Assembly (NCBI GenBank): GCA_913009695.1
Contig: CAJVWV010000010.1
Location: forward strand, 1 to 32,371
Direction: 5' to 3'
DNA from: an uncultured bacterium
GTDB taxonomy: Bacteria; Patescibacteriota; Patescibacteriia; Patescibacteriales; SZUA-104
Length of the DNA stretch: 32,371 nucleotides
Each line of letters starts with the position of its first letter. Within the stretch, counting starts at the first letter, position 1. Below, one piece after another: positions 14,826-21,338 of the stretch. Position numbers and translations under genes: made by a program. Below the pieces are notes generated by a model. The model made no database searches and was not told the DNA's origin. It saw only the letters and a list, made by a program, of their open reading frames with translations.

Positions 14826-15176
14826 CTATATGCTTTTGCTAATTAGCTCTTTTAATGAATCTTTGTCTTGCATCCCAACTAAAGTTTCTAACGGTTTACC
14901 ATCTTTAAATAATATTAATGTAGGAATACTCATTACATTAAATTTTTGCGCTGTTTCCTGATTTTCATCAATATTTAGCTTTCCTATCTTTATTCCGTCT
15001 TTGCCTTTATATTCTTCAGCTAATTCTTCAATAATTGGTCCTTGAACCTTGCATGGACCACACCATTCTGCAAAAAAATCCACTAAAACCAACCCTTTAT
15101 TTTCCTCAACTTCTTGTTTAAAATTTTGATCTGTAAATTGCATGTCTTTATTATTTTTGTATAAAGCGCTATTCAT
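14826..15176 (-). CDS. trxA: Thioredoxin
   Basis: 116 aa from the first ATG; a second ATG at 15143 gives 105 aa and starts at the usual thioredoxin N-terminus (MQFTDQNFKQEV), so it is equally likely. The active site is VDFFAEWCGPCKVQGP. The cis-proline is in SIPTLILFKDGK. It reduces protein disulfides and is recycled by trxB next to it. Neither start has a ribosome site. Confidence 0.95.
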   Translation of the reverse strand: MNSALYKNNKDMQFTDQNFKQEVEENKGLVLVDFFAEWCGPCKVQGPIIEELAEEYKGKDGIKIGKLNIDENQETAQKFNVMSIPTLILFKDGKPLETLVGMQDKDSLKELISKSI

Positions 15177-15422
15177 CTTAAATAATTATGTAAATAATTT
15201 TTCTTTCAGTTAACCAAAACACGAATTTACACGAATTTTAAACGAATAACCACAAATTTTATACAATGTATTATGAATTATATTAATGTTCTTTGTGGAA
15301 CGAATATATACTAATTTTAGCTTTTTTATTGTTCTATGGAGAACATATACTTGATGGGCCTCATTAAAAATAATTAATGGAATCAGTTTGTACTTGCTAG
15401 AATATAAAATATTCAATGGGGG
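15177..15422. other. Intergenic region upstream of trxA
   Basis: AT-rich, with an imperfect ACGAATTTACACGAATTTTAAACGAAT repeat (15221-15248 area) and two short GTTC...GAAC hairpins (GTTCTTTGTGGAAC at 15290-15303, GTTCTATGGAGAAC at 15334-15347). The first word recurs at 15652-15665. No gene supported. Confidence 0.45.
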
Positions 15423-15496
15423 TGGACCCGACGGGAGTCGAACCTGCGACCTCTTGCATGCCATGCAAGCGCTCTAACCAGCTGAGCTACGGGCCC
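15423..15496 (-). tRNA. tRNA-Ala (GGC)
   Basis: Cloverleaf on the minus strand: acceptor GGGCCCG/CGGGTCC, D arm GCTC/GAGC with loop AGCTGGTTA, anticodon arm CTTGC-ATGGCAT-GCAAG giving anticodon GGC, T arm GCAGG-TTCGACT-CCCGT. The T stem has an A-C mismatch and a G-T pair, which is unusual for a housekeeping tRNA. CCA is not encoded. Confidence 0.92.
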
Positions 15497-15551
15497 CAAC
15501 TACTTTTAATACATTTCCATTTTTTGTCCTTTAGCCACCTGAACAGACTAA

Positions 15552-15582
15552 CTGCCTGTCCATCGAAACCTTGGCGTAGGCA
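15552..15582. repeat. GCCTGTCC...GGCGTAGGC palindromic repeat, degenerate copy
   Basis: GCCTGTCCATCGAAACC then TTGGCGTAGGC. It matches the repeat at 15848-15878 at most positions and belongs to the CCGCCGAAGC family also seen inside dnaN. Confidence 0.8.
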
Positions 15583-15707
15583 AAAATTACAGATCCATAC
15601 TACGTTAAAACCTCCTATCGCAAGCCATGTTCTATATGAAACAATAAAATGTTCTTTGTGGAACTATAATATATTACCTAACATTAGCTAAAAATAATAT
15701 TTTAATG

Positions 15708-15779
15708 TGACCTCGATAGGAGTCGAACCTATATCTAGAACTTAGGAGGTTCTTGTTCTATCCATTGAACTACGAGGTC
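15708..15779 (-). tRNA. tRNA-Arg (CCT)
   Basis: Minus strand: acceptor GACCTCG/CGAGGTC, D arm GTTC/GAAC with loop AATGGATA, anticodon arm AGAAC-CTCCTAA-GTTCT giving CCT, T arm ATAGG-TTCGACT-CCTAT, discriminator A. All stems pair fully. No encoded CCA. Confidence 0.95.
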
Positions 15780-15819
15780 TTTTTATCTCTATTTATCCTA
15801 CTTTTAATCTTATCTCTTG

Positions 15820-15890
15820 CATATAGAAGGTTCTTGTTTTATTTATTGCCTGTCCGCCGAAGCCTTGGCGTAGGCGGAAACTACGGGGTC
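15820..15890 (-). pseudogene. Decayed tRNA-Arg with repeat inserted in the D arm
   Basis: Minus strand: GACCCCGTAGTTT, then a 31-bp repeat, then AATAAATAAAACAAGAACC and TTCTATAT. With the repeat removed it follows the neighbouring tRNA-Arg (AATGGATAGAACAAGAACC) base for base over about 35 nt; the anticodon position reads TCT. The 3' half including the T arm is lost. It looks like a tandem tRNA-Arg copy killed by insertion or decay. Confidence 0.75.
15848..15878. repeat. GCCTGTCCGCCGAAGCC... palindromic repeat inside the tRNA remnant
   Basis: GCCTGTCCGCCGAAGCC followed by TTGGCGTAGGCGGA, with CCGCC/GGCGG arms. Related to 15552-15582 and to the CCGCTGAAGCTTCGGCGG palindrome inside dnaN. Confidence 0.85.
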
Positions 15891-15922
15891 TCATGTTTGG
15901 GATCCTAAAAATGTCTGAAAAG

Positions 15923-15946
15923 AAAAAACACCTCTCTGGTGTATTT
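15923..15946 (-). terminator. Short hairpin terminator
   Basis: ACACC (15928-15932) / GGTGT (15938-15942) with loop TCTCT. On the minus strand it is followed by six T. Its upstream gene on that strand is not evident. Confidence 0.5.
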
Positions 15947-15980
15947 GTTTTCATATTAATATTACAACATAATATACGTT

Positions 15981-16009
15981 TTGACAAACAACGTAAGGTT
16001 GCTTACAAT
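15981..16009 (+). promoter_or_regulatory. Promoter of the bactofilin gene
   Basis: Perfect TTGACA (15981-15986), 17-bp spacer, TACAAT (16004-16009), 37 bp before the bactofilin start. Confidence 0.8.
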
Positions 16010-16046
16010 TAAGTTATGCTAAATAACTATTAATCTTATTAAGTTT

Positions 16047-16424
16047 ATGTTTAATGCTCAAGAAGAAAAAGGGGGACTAAAAGAAGTTGAAACAATAATC
16101 GGCCCATCAGTTAAAGTTAAGGGCAACTTTCATGGCCAGGGCAATATTGTTATTGAGGGCATACTTGAAGGAAGCTTAAAAACGCAAAGCAGCCTGCATA
16201 TCGGCGATAAAGCCAAGGTGACCGCTAATGTAGAAGCTAAGGGAGCGACCATCAGCGGAGAAGTGGTAGGGAACATAAAAATAAAAGGCTACCTTGATGT
16301 TGGACCTACGGCAAAAATTACCGGCGACATTGAAGCCAGCTCGCTTTCAATCGCCCGTGGCGCAATCTTAAACGGCAAGTGCGCAATGAGCCCAGGCGAA
16401 GGAGTCTCAAAAGAAATAAAATAA
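16047..16424 (+). CDS. Bactofilin (polymer-forming cytoskeletal protein)
   Basis: 125 aa. The protein is a right-handed beta-helix of short repeats, seen as the regular pattern VKVKGNFHGQGNIVIEGILEGSL, LHIGDKAKVTANVEAKGATISGEVVGNIKIKGYLDVGPTAKITGDIEASSLSIARGAI shown here in two separate parts of the chain. Bactofilins polymerise under the membrane and place cell-wall or shape-determining enzymes. The N- and C-terminal tails are short and disordered, as usual. It has a strong promoter but no ribosome site. The next gene starts 36 bp later and is probably co-transcribed. Confidence 0.93.
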   Translation: MFNAQEEKGGLKEVETIIGPSVKVKGNFHGQGNIVIEGILEGSLKTQSSLHIGDKAKVTANVEAKGATISGEVVGNIKIKGYLDVGPTAKITGDIEASSLSIARGAILNGKCAMSPGEGVSKEIK

Positions 16425-16460
16425 ATTTATTAAATAATTTTGCATTTTGCACTTACTGTC

Positions 16461-17240
16461 ATGCACGTCTACATATACGACTCTTTTTTGAGTCATAAAA
16501 AATACGACAACACTTTAGCGCGAATTGAAACTCGTCTAACTGACCTAGGTTTAAACGGAAAAATTTCCAGGCTTGGTGTTATGAAAAATATGCAAAGCGC
16601 GGTTGAAAACGAATTAAAGACCGGAGCCAAAACAATAACCGCGGTCGGAAACGATAACACAGTCAGCCAAGTTATTAATGCCATGGTTAAGTTAACTAAA
16701 GAACGCTATCCAAAAATTATTCCTCTTGGAATTATTCCGGTAGGGGATAACAATTTTATCGCGGATAATCTTGGCATTGCCGAAGAAGAAAGCGCTTGCG
16801 ATATATTGTCAGCTAGACGAATTGAAAAATTAGACCTAGGCCAAGTTAATGATAATTTTTTTCTAACCAACGCCTCAATCACTAGTGTCGGCACAACTAT
16901 TGAAATGGAAAAAACTTATTCAATTGAAATTATGGACATGGGCGAAGTTAACGTTGTTAATTTGAGAACTACTGATAAAGATAGTCCAGCCAACGCCAAG
17001 TTTAATCCGCAGGACGGAATTTTAGAGCTCTTTATCCGCACTAAAACAAAAAAAGGGTTTTTAAAGCTCACAAGCCAAGAAACAGGTGAAAGTATTTTTT
17101 CTTTAAAAAAATTAAATATTTTAAATAGTAAAAACTACTCCATAATTCTGGACGGATACCTAGAGGTTCGTACGCCCGCGCAGATTAGCGTTATAAAACA
17201 AAAATTAAGCGCAATAGTGGGGAAGGATAGGAATTTCTAG
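16461..17240 (+). CDS. Diacylglycerol-kinase-like protein with altered nucleotide motif
   Basis: 259 aa from ATG 16461 (the earlier ATG 16440 adds seven residues that do not fit the fold). The order matches the DAGK/NAD-kinase-like catalytic domain: ENELKTGAKTITAVGNDNTVSQVINAM, PLGIIPVGDNNFIADNLGI, then a beta-rich C-terminal domain. In active lipid kinases these two motifs read GGDGT and GTxN; here they are GNDNT and GDNN. The enzyme may use another substrate or be inactive. Located after bactofilin, it may act at the membrane, but this is inference. Confidence 0.65.
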   Translation: MHVYIYDSFLSHKKYDNTLARIETRLTDLGLNGKISRLGVMKNMQSAVENELKTGAKTITAVGNDNTVSQVINAMVKLTKERYPKIIPLGIIPVGDNNFIADNLGIAEEESACDILSARRIEKLDLGQVNDNFFLTNASITSVGTTIEMEKTYSIEIMDMGEVNVVNLRTTDKDSPANAKFNPQDGILELFIRTKTKKGFLKLTSQETGESIFSLKKLNILNSKNYSIILDGYLEVRTPAQISVIKQKLSAIVGKDRNF

Positions 17241-17336
17241 TGTAACCACAACGTCTTCTGGTTTAAAGCTTTGTTAATTTTTTTAGCTAATTTTAGCATA
17301 CCAAATTTTTCAAAATGGAGTTATTAGACAGTCTGA

Positions 17337-17421
17337 GCGTATATCTGGTTACGGCTTTTATACAAAAGCCTCCACCCAAATTTTTCTTTCACTCCGTTAC
17401 AGAAAAACTTCAGATATACGC
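17337..17421 (+). repeat. Lone attC-like site with decayed R boxes
   Basis: It has the same plan as the array sites at 24-31 kb: outer stem GCGTATATCTG (17337-17347) / CAGATATACGC (17411-17421), GGTTA, first inner hairpin GGCTTTT/AAAAGCC, linker CCACCCAAATTT, second inner hairpin TTTTTCT/AGAAAAA, then AACTT. The RYYYAAC and GTTRRRY boxes are not recognisable, so it is probably no longer recombinogenic. It lies about 6.8 kb before the array. Confidence 0.7.
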
Positions 17422-17477
17422 AAGCGTAGCTAAAATAATTAAAAACAATAATCATTTTAACACTTTATTTTAACTAT

Positions 17478-17885
17478 ATGTTTAAAGAAAAAATAAGTAA
17501 TTTATACTCAAAAAAACAAGGAGCGAAAAAAAACAAAAAAATAGAGAATGAAAAAAGTCCTGAACAAAAAAGAGTTGAAAAAAATTGGAAAAATTTTAAA
17601 AAAATATTTTGGTCGTTATTTATTTTTAAAATTATTTTTACTGTTATACTTACATCTGTCAACCTTGAGAAAGATATTACAATAATCCTTTTGTTTCTTC
17701 AGCTCATCCCAATAATTTTAATGGCTATTACGATGGCGATTTATGCTTATAAATTTTCTGGGAAAAAATATGCCCTTCTTGTTGGTCTTCTTGGATTTTT
17801 CTGGTTCGCCATAATAGGAATATTTATTGGGTATTTAGCAGTTCAAACAATAAAGAAATCTAAATTAAATTCTATTAAATCTTAA
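17478..17885 (+). CDS. Hypothetical membrane protein with charged N-terminus, 135 aa
   Basis: No family recognised. Residues 1-43 are highly charged (KKQGAKKNKKIENEKSPEQKR) and likely cytoplasmic. Three hydrophobic segments follow: IFWSLFIFKIIFTVILTSV, IIILFLQLIPIILMAITM-like, and ALLVGLLGFFWFAIIGIFIG. It ends KKSKLNSIKS. No ribosome site. Because it follows a decayed attC-like site it could be a former cassette gene, but only one side of such a cassette is visible. Confidence 0.6.
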   Translation: MFKEKISNLYSKKQGAKKNKKIENEKSPEQKRVEKNWKNFKKIFWSLFIFKIIFTVILTSVNLEKDITIILLFLQLIPIILMAITMAIYAYKFSGKKYALLVGLLGFFWFAIIGIFIGYLAVQTIKKSKLNSIKS

Positions 17886-18004
17886 TTTGTAATTACATAA
17901 AAATAAATTGTATAAAATTTATTTTTTATTTACCATATTAACCGCTTATCCACTAATCAACAAAGTTTATACAACTTATACATAACTATTACACCAATTT
18001 TTCA

Positions 18005-18032
18005 TTGACAAACGCACATAATATGCTATGAT
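18005..18032 (+). promoter_or_regulatory. Promoter of the interrupted tRNA-Arg
   Basis: Perfect TTGACA (18005-18010), 16-bp spacer, TATGAT (18027-18032), seven bases before the tRNA 5' end at 18039. Confidence 0.8.
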
Positions 18033-18038
18033 AAATAT

Positions 18039-18193
18039 GCTCCTGTAGCTCAAAAGGAAGAGCTTCAAAAAATTTAACCGTGTTCTTTAAATATTTTTTT
18101 CGAATAAATTATCTGATTAAAAATAATCAGGTAGAGACACGCCAATGGCATGTCTAGACAGGAAGCGTGCCGGTTCGATTCCGGCCAGGAGCA
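18039..18193 (+). pseudogene. Interrupted tRNA-Arg (probably TCT)
   Basis: The 5' part has acceptor GCTCCTG, TA, and D arm GCTC-AAAAGGAA-GAGC (18039-18063). The 3' part (from about 18153) has TCTAG, ACAGG, AAGCGT, T arm GCCGG-TTCGATT-CCGGC, acceptor CAGGAGC and discriminator A. Between them are about 89 nt where eight are expected; the 5' side of the anticodon stem is missing. The insert holds a CTGATTA/TAATCAG hairpin and a degenerate GTAGAGACACGCCA-ATGGCATGTCT palindrome. Acceptor and T arm still pair perfectly and the promoter is intact. It is most likely a dead gene; the insert is too short for a group I intron. Confidence 0.7.
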
Positions 18194-18194
18194 C

Positions 18195-18276
18195 AAAAAA
18201 CAAAGACCCAAAATCCAAAACGTAGAGACGTTGCATGCAACGTCTCTACGTTTTGGATTTTGGGTCTTTGTTTTTT
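18195..18276. repeat. Nested palindrome D (82 nt) between tRNA-Arg and murI
   Basis: A perfect palindrome with 41-nt arms; core at 18222-18249, unique 27-nt outer arms (AAAAAACAAAGACCC...CAAAAC). It starts one base after the tRNA discriminator and its right arm reaches the murI stop codon. The outer A/T runs mean it may also terminate transcription on both strands. Confidence 0.95.
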
Positions 18277-19081
18277 ATAATTCTATTTTTTTAACGCTAT
18301 CAATCTTTTCTCCTAAAAATTTCTCCCCAACCTCTTTAAGTCTTTTTTCATCATCAGTCGTATAAAATGTTATGCTTTTGTTTTTCTTTAATCTTTTTTC
18401 AATTTCCGAATGGCGCTTTAAATAATCAACTAATTTTTCAGCCACAATTTTGGGCGAATCTAAAACGCGTACTCTTTTTCCCATAATTTGTTTTATGTCT
18501 TTAATTAAAACCGGATAATGCGTGCATCCTAATATTAAAGCGTCAATATTTCTATCTTTGAGCGGGCGTAAATATTTTTTTAATATCTTCTTAGTTTCCG
18601 GACGCTTAACCCAGCCCTCTTCGACTAACGGCACAAGCAGAGGACAAGCTTGTTTGTAAATTTTTATGTCTGGAGCTAGCTTTTTTAGTTCAACTTCGTA
18701 TGTTCCTGACTCAATCGTAGCGCGCGTACTAATAAGTCCTACGCACTTTATATTTTTAATTTTAACCGTATCTTCAACAACCGGAATAATTACTCCCAAA
18801 ACGCGCTTTTCAGGATAATTTTTGGGCAAATAATCCTCTTGTATTTTTCTTAAGGCTTTTGCCGAAGCAGTATTACAAGCAACAATAATAATTTCACAGC
18901 CTTTTTTAAATAAAAAATCAACCGCTTCTTTGGTATAGCCATAAATTACATCTTGGGATTTATTGCCATAAGGCATGCGGGCATTATCGCCCAAATACAT
19001 ATAATCGTATTCAGGCAACTTGTCCAAATATCCCCTTAAAATTGTTAGGCCGCCAAAGCCAGAATCAAATACGCCAATCAT
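18275..19081 (-). CDS. murI: Glutamate racemase
   Basis: 268 aa. It makes D-glutamate for peptidoglycan. The start at 19081 gives MIGVFDSGFGGLTIL, the standard N-terminus; the frame extends 30 codons further but without homology and across the upstream leader, so that start is rejected. The two catalytic cysteines lie in VACNTASA and ILGCTHYPVL. PYGNKS and GVIIPVVEDT are further family blocks. No ribosome site. Its stop overlaps palindrome D by two bases. Confidence 0.96.
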   Translation of the reverse strand: MIGVFDSGFGGLTILRGYLDKLPEYDYMYLGDNARMPYGNKSQDVIYGYTKEAVDFLFKKGCEIIIVACNTASAKALRKIQEDYLPKNYPEKRVLGVIIPVVEDTVKIKNIKCVGLISTRATIESGTYEVELKKLAPDIKIYKQACPLLVPLVEEGWVKRPETKKILKKYLRPLKDRNIDALILGCTHYPVLIKDIKQIMGKRVRVLDSPKIVAEKLVDYLKRHSEIEKRLKKNKSITFYTTDDEKRLKEVGEKFLGEKIDSVKKIEL

Positions 19082-19155
19082 GTAAAAATAAAAAATTAAA
19101 TATAAAAAACAAAACATTGTTCTATGCTTAACTTTAGCACATTTTTTCTTAAATA

Positions 19156-19183
19156 AAAAAGGCCTAGTCACTTGTGACTGGCC
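19156..19183 (-). terminator. Terminator between the 60-aa gene and murI
   Basis: GGCC-AGTCAC / GTGACT-GGCC hairpin (19161-19183) with one bulged base; on the minus strand it is followed by TTTTTTATTT. It separates the 60-aa gene from murI, so murI needs its own promoter. Confidence 0.85.
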
Positions 19184-19221
19184 ATTAATAATTTAATTAA
19201 ATTGTTGTTGTTTTGTCGTCA

Positions 19222-19404
19222 CTAGACGAAAAGCATTGATAAGAAAGCAATTTTTACGCATTTGCCGTCAACAAGCTTTAAAATGTAACGTCCATTGTTC
19301 TTATTAATATCTTCAACCCTCCACTTGCCCAAAAAACAAAAACTTTCCTTGCTTCTGTGGTCAATACTCTCTATTCGCACAACACTTCCTGCCCCAACTT
19401 GCAT
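19222..19404 (-). CDS. Hypothetical 60-aa SH3-like protein
   Basis: No family recognised. The start at 19404 has AAGGGGA (19416-19411) six bases upstream, unlike its AT-led neighbours. The sequence reads as a small beta barrel (GAGSVVRIESIDHRSKESFCF, then WRVEDINKN, then RYILKLVDGKCVKIAFL), a pattern found in small SH3/KOW-like domains. It lies 34 bp downstream of yidC on the same strand and has its own terminator. Confidence 0.6.
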   Translation of the reverse strand: MQVGAGSVVRIESIDHRSKESFCFLGKWRVEDINKNNGRYILKLVDGKCVKIAFLSMLFV

Positions 19405-19438
19405 AATTTTCCCCTTAATATATATTTTAATATTTTGT

Positions 19439-20194
19439 TTATTTAACTATTTCCCCCTCAACCACATTGTCATCTTTATCTTCTTTGTCTTTTTGCTTAA
19501 ATATATATACTTGCTGTACGCCTGTTAAAACGGTAGTAACCAACCAATAAAGAGCTAAACCGCCAGGAAACGACATGCCGATAAAAACCGTTAATATTGG
19601 CATAAAGTACATCATTTGCTTGTTCATCATCGCCATCATATTTTCGTCTTTAGCACCCGGAGACTTTACTTCAGCTTTTTTAGACATCATCATTTTAGTT
19701 TGCCAATACTGGGCAACTCCCGCCAAAACCGCGATTGGTATATTTCTTGCGGATAAATCAATAAAGCCAAGCGACATTGTGTTTATAGCTTCGGGCTTAG
19801 TAATAAATGAATAAACTAAATCAAGCGATCCGTTGGCAAACCCGTTTCTAAAAACCCTAAACACGGCAAACAAAAAGGGAAGCTGGATTAAAAGAGGAAG
19901 ACAAGAAGAAAAAGGGTTAACCTTGTTTTCTTTATACAGCGCCATCATTTCCCGACCCATTTCTTCTTTTTTATTAGCGTATTTTTTCTTTATTTCATCA
20001 ATTTTAGGCTGTAAGTCCTGTAAAGATTTTTGAGACTTAATTGACTGCCTAGATAAAGGCAGTAATATTAGCTTAATAATTATAGTTAATAATATAATAG
20101 CAATACCCAGATCGTGGCCCGGCACAATATTATAAAGAAAAACCAGCAGGTTTAAAACCGGCTGATAAGCAACTGTTAAAAAAATATCAGACAT
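19439..20194 (-). CDS. yidC: Membrane protein insertase YidC/Oxa1
   Basis: 251 aa. Short form with the conserved insertase core and no large N-terminal periplasmic domain, as in Gram-positive and CPR bacteria. The first transmembrane segment is GIAIILLTIIIKLILLPL with the groove Arg in LSRQSIKSQ, then the cytoplasmic coiled hairpin LQPKIDEIKKKYANKKEEM, then CLPLLIQLPFLFAVFRVF and the last segments FMPILTVFIGMSFPGGLALYW. It inserts membrane proteins with or without SecYEG. Part of the rpmH-rnpA-yidD-yidC block. Confidence 0.96.
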   Translation of the reverse strand: MSDIFLTVAYQPVLNLLVFLYNIVPGHDLGIAIILLTIIIKLILLPLSRQSIKSQKSLQDLQPKIDEIKKKYANKKEEMGREMMALYKENKVNPFSSCLPLLIQLPFLFAVFRVFRNGFANGSLDLVYSFITKPEAINTMSLGFIDLSARNIPIAVLAGVAQYWQTKMMMSKKAEVKSPGAKDENMMAMMNKQMMYFMPILTVFIGMSFPGGLALYWLVTTVLTGVQQVYIFKQKDKEDKDDNVVEGEIVK

Positions 20195-20297
20195 GTTGTA
20201 AAATTAAAAATAAAGTATAAAAAATAAAAAACACAAATAAAAAATGTAAAAATTCAACAATCTTAAAATATTTTATTTTTTATATTTTATATTTTAT

Positions 20298-20546
20298 TTA
20301 TTTAATGGGGTCCCATCCTCCTTTATTCCATGGATTACAGCGTAAAATTCTCCAAGACGCCTTTAAAACCCCTTTAATTATACCGTGTTTTTCAATCGCC
20401 TGTATCGCGTAATCAGAACATGTGGGACGAAATCGACAATGCCCGAAAGGCGCGAAAATCTTAAGTAAACCATGGTCAAAAGACAATGTTTTTTGGTAAA
20501 ATTTTATTATTTTAATTATAAAGTATCTGGGATAATGAATAAACAT
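20298..20546 (-). CDS. yidD: Membrane protein insertion efficiency factor YidD
   Basis: 82 aa, the usual size. The signature is [20 protein letters not shown] followed by [22 protein letters not shown], with the three conserved cysteines. YidD helps YidC-dependent insertion. It starts one base from the rnpA stop, so the two are translationally linked. The 103 bp to yidC are low-complexity AT with repeated ATATTTTATTTT words. Confidence 0.96.
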   Translation of the reverse strand: MFIHYPRYFIIKIIKFYQKTLSFDHGLLKIFAPFGHCRFRPTCSDYAIQAIEKHGIIKGVLKASWRILRCNPWNKGGWDPIK

Positions 20547-20900
20547 CTATTTATATAGTTTTAGCCTTACAAAATGATTTTTAATTGATTTTTCAATATC
20601 TTTATATTGCTTATCCAATATTGGCGACAAGGCCATAATTACGCAATCATAACCATGTTTCAGCTTATTAAGCTCCAGTCTAACGATTTCTCTAATTTGA
20701 CGTTTAATTTTATTGCGTTCAACCGCTTTTTTACTTACTTTTATTCCAACCAATATACCAAAACGATTATGGTCAAGTTCATTGGATATTATTTTTATTC
20801 CGATTGTTTTGTCGTAGCTGGATTTTCCTCCGCCGGCCGGCGGATTAAAAGCTTTGTCAAATTCTTTGTCTTTGGTTAAACGGTTTATTTTTTTAAACAT
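20547..20900 (-). CDS. rnpA: Ribonuclease P protein component with a palindrome-coded insertion
   Basis: 117 aa. Binds RNase P RNA and helps tRNA 5' processing. The RNR-like signature is KVSKKAVERNKIKRQIREIVR. Near the N-terminus RLTKDKEFDKAFNPPAGGGKSSYD contains the insert NPPAGG relative to the usual FKKGKSF pattern; it is coded by a 16-bp perfect palindrome (TCCGCCGGCCGGCGGA, 20829-20844). The insert keeps the frame and falls in a loop before the first strand, so the protein should work. Confidence 0.93.
   Translation of the reverse strand: MFKKINRLTKDKEFDKAFNPPAGGGKSSYDKTIGIKIISNELDHNRFGILVGIKVSKKAVERNKIKRQIREIVRLELNKLKHGYDCVIMALSPILDKQYKDIEKSIKNHFVRLKLYK
20829..20844. repeat. CCGCCGGCCGGCGG palindrome inside rnpA
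   Basis: A perfect 16-bp palindrome of only C and G apart from its end bases, in a gene of about one-third GC. It is translated as NPPAGG. Confidence 0.9.
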
Positions 20901-20908
20901 ACTCTGCT

Positions 20909-21046
20909 CTATTTTGTTAATTTTGTTCTTCCTTTTTTTCTCCTACTCTTAATTACGTTTCGTCCCGCTTTTGTTTCTATGCGCTTCATAAAACCATGCT
21001 TTCTTTTTGCCCTTTTCTTTTTGGGCTGGAATGTTCTCTTTGGCAT
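20909..21046 (-). CDS. rpmH: Ribosomal protein L34
   Basis: 45 aa, very basic. [20 protein letters not shown] then [21 protein letters not shown] is the L34 pattern (the family usually reads KRTFQPS..RR.R.HGFR.RM.T..GR.VL..RR.KGR). It is the first gene of the block running into rnpA, yidD and yidC, and the rpmH-dnaA divergence is a landmark of bacterial replication origins. The rnpA start lies 8 bp after the stop. Confidence 0.95.
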   Translation of the reverse strand: MPKRTFQPKKKRAKRKHGFMKRIETKAGRNVIKSRRKKGRTKLTK

Positions 21047-21087
21047 ATCTTTAATATTAATTACTAAATTAAATTTATTACTATCTC

Positions 21088-21116
21088 AACATAACATATT
21101 TAAAACGCTGGGTCAA
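21088..21116 (-). promoter_or_regulatory. Promoter of the rpmH operon
   Basis: Minus strand: TTGACC (21116-21111), 17-bp spacer, TATGTT (21093-21088), 42 bp before the rpmH start. Confidence 0.6.
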
Positions 21117-21188
21117 CCTAAAAAAGGGGCTTTTTATATAAAAATCATTTCCACTTTTTATTAACACTTTATAAACATTTTTGGGTAT

Positions 21189-21216
21189 TTGACGTCTGTT
21201 GCTTTATTGATATAAT
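21189..21216 (+). promoter_or_regulatory. Promoter of dnaA and long leader
   Basis: TTGACG (21189-21194), 16-bp spacer, perfect TATAAT (21211-21216). The leader to the dnaA start is about 115 nt and contains a GC-rich stretch (about 21256-21310, GCCTGCCTGTTTGCCCGCC and GGAGAGCCCTTAGGGAG) that stands out from its AT-rich context and resembles the inserted repeats of this genome. Confidence 0.75.
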
Positions 21217-21338
21217 TCTGGTAACATTATTTTATTATTCTGTACTCAATTATTTATTTTTTGCCTGCCTGTTTGCCCGCCCCGCTGGAGAGCCCTTAGG
21301 GAGTTTAGCGCTAATTAATCATTTAGTAATATAAAATT

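Noticed and set aside
18039-18193. Group I or other intron in the tRNA-Arg gene
   Set aside because: The insert is about 89 nt, lacks the conserved group I core, and replaces rather than only interrupts the anticodon stem.
13522-18276. Palindromes C and D as ordinary terminators only
   Set aside because: They may terminate, but A and B have the same structure in non-terminator positions, and the shared core at the exact centre needs another explanation.
18275-19171. Longer murI start at 19171
   Set aside because: The extra 30 residues lack homology and the segment includes the terminator of the preceding gene.
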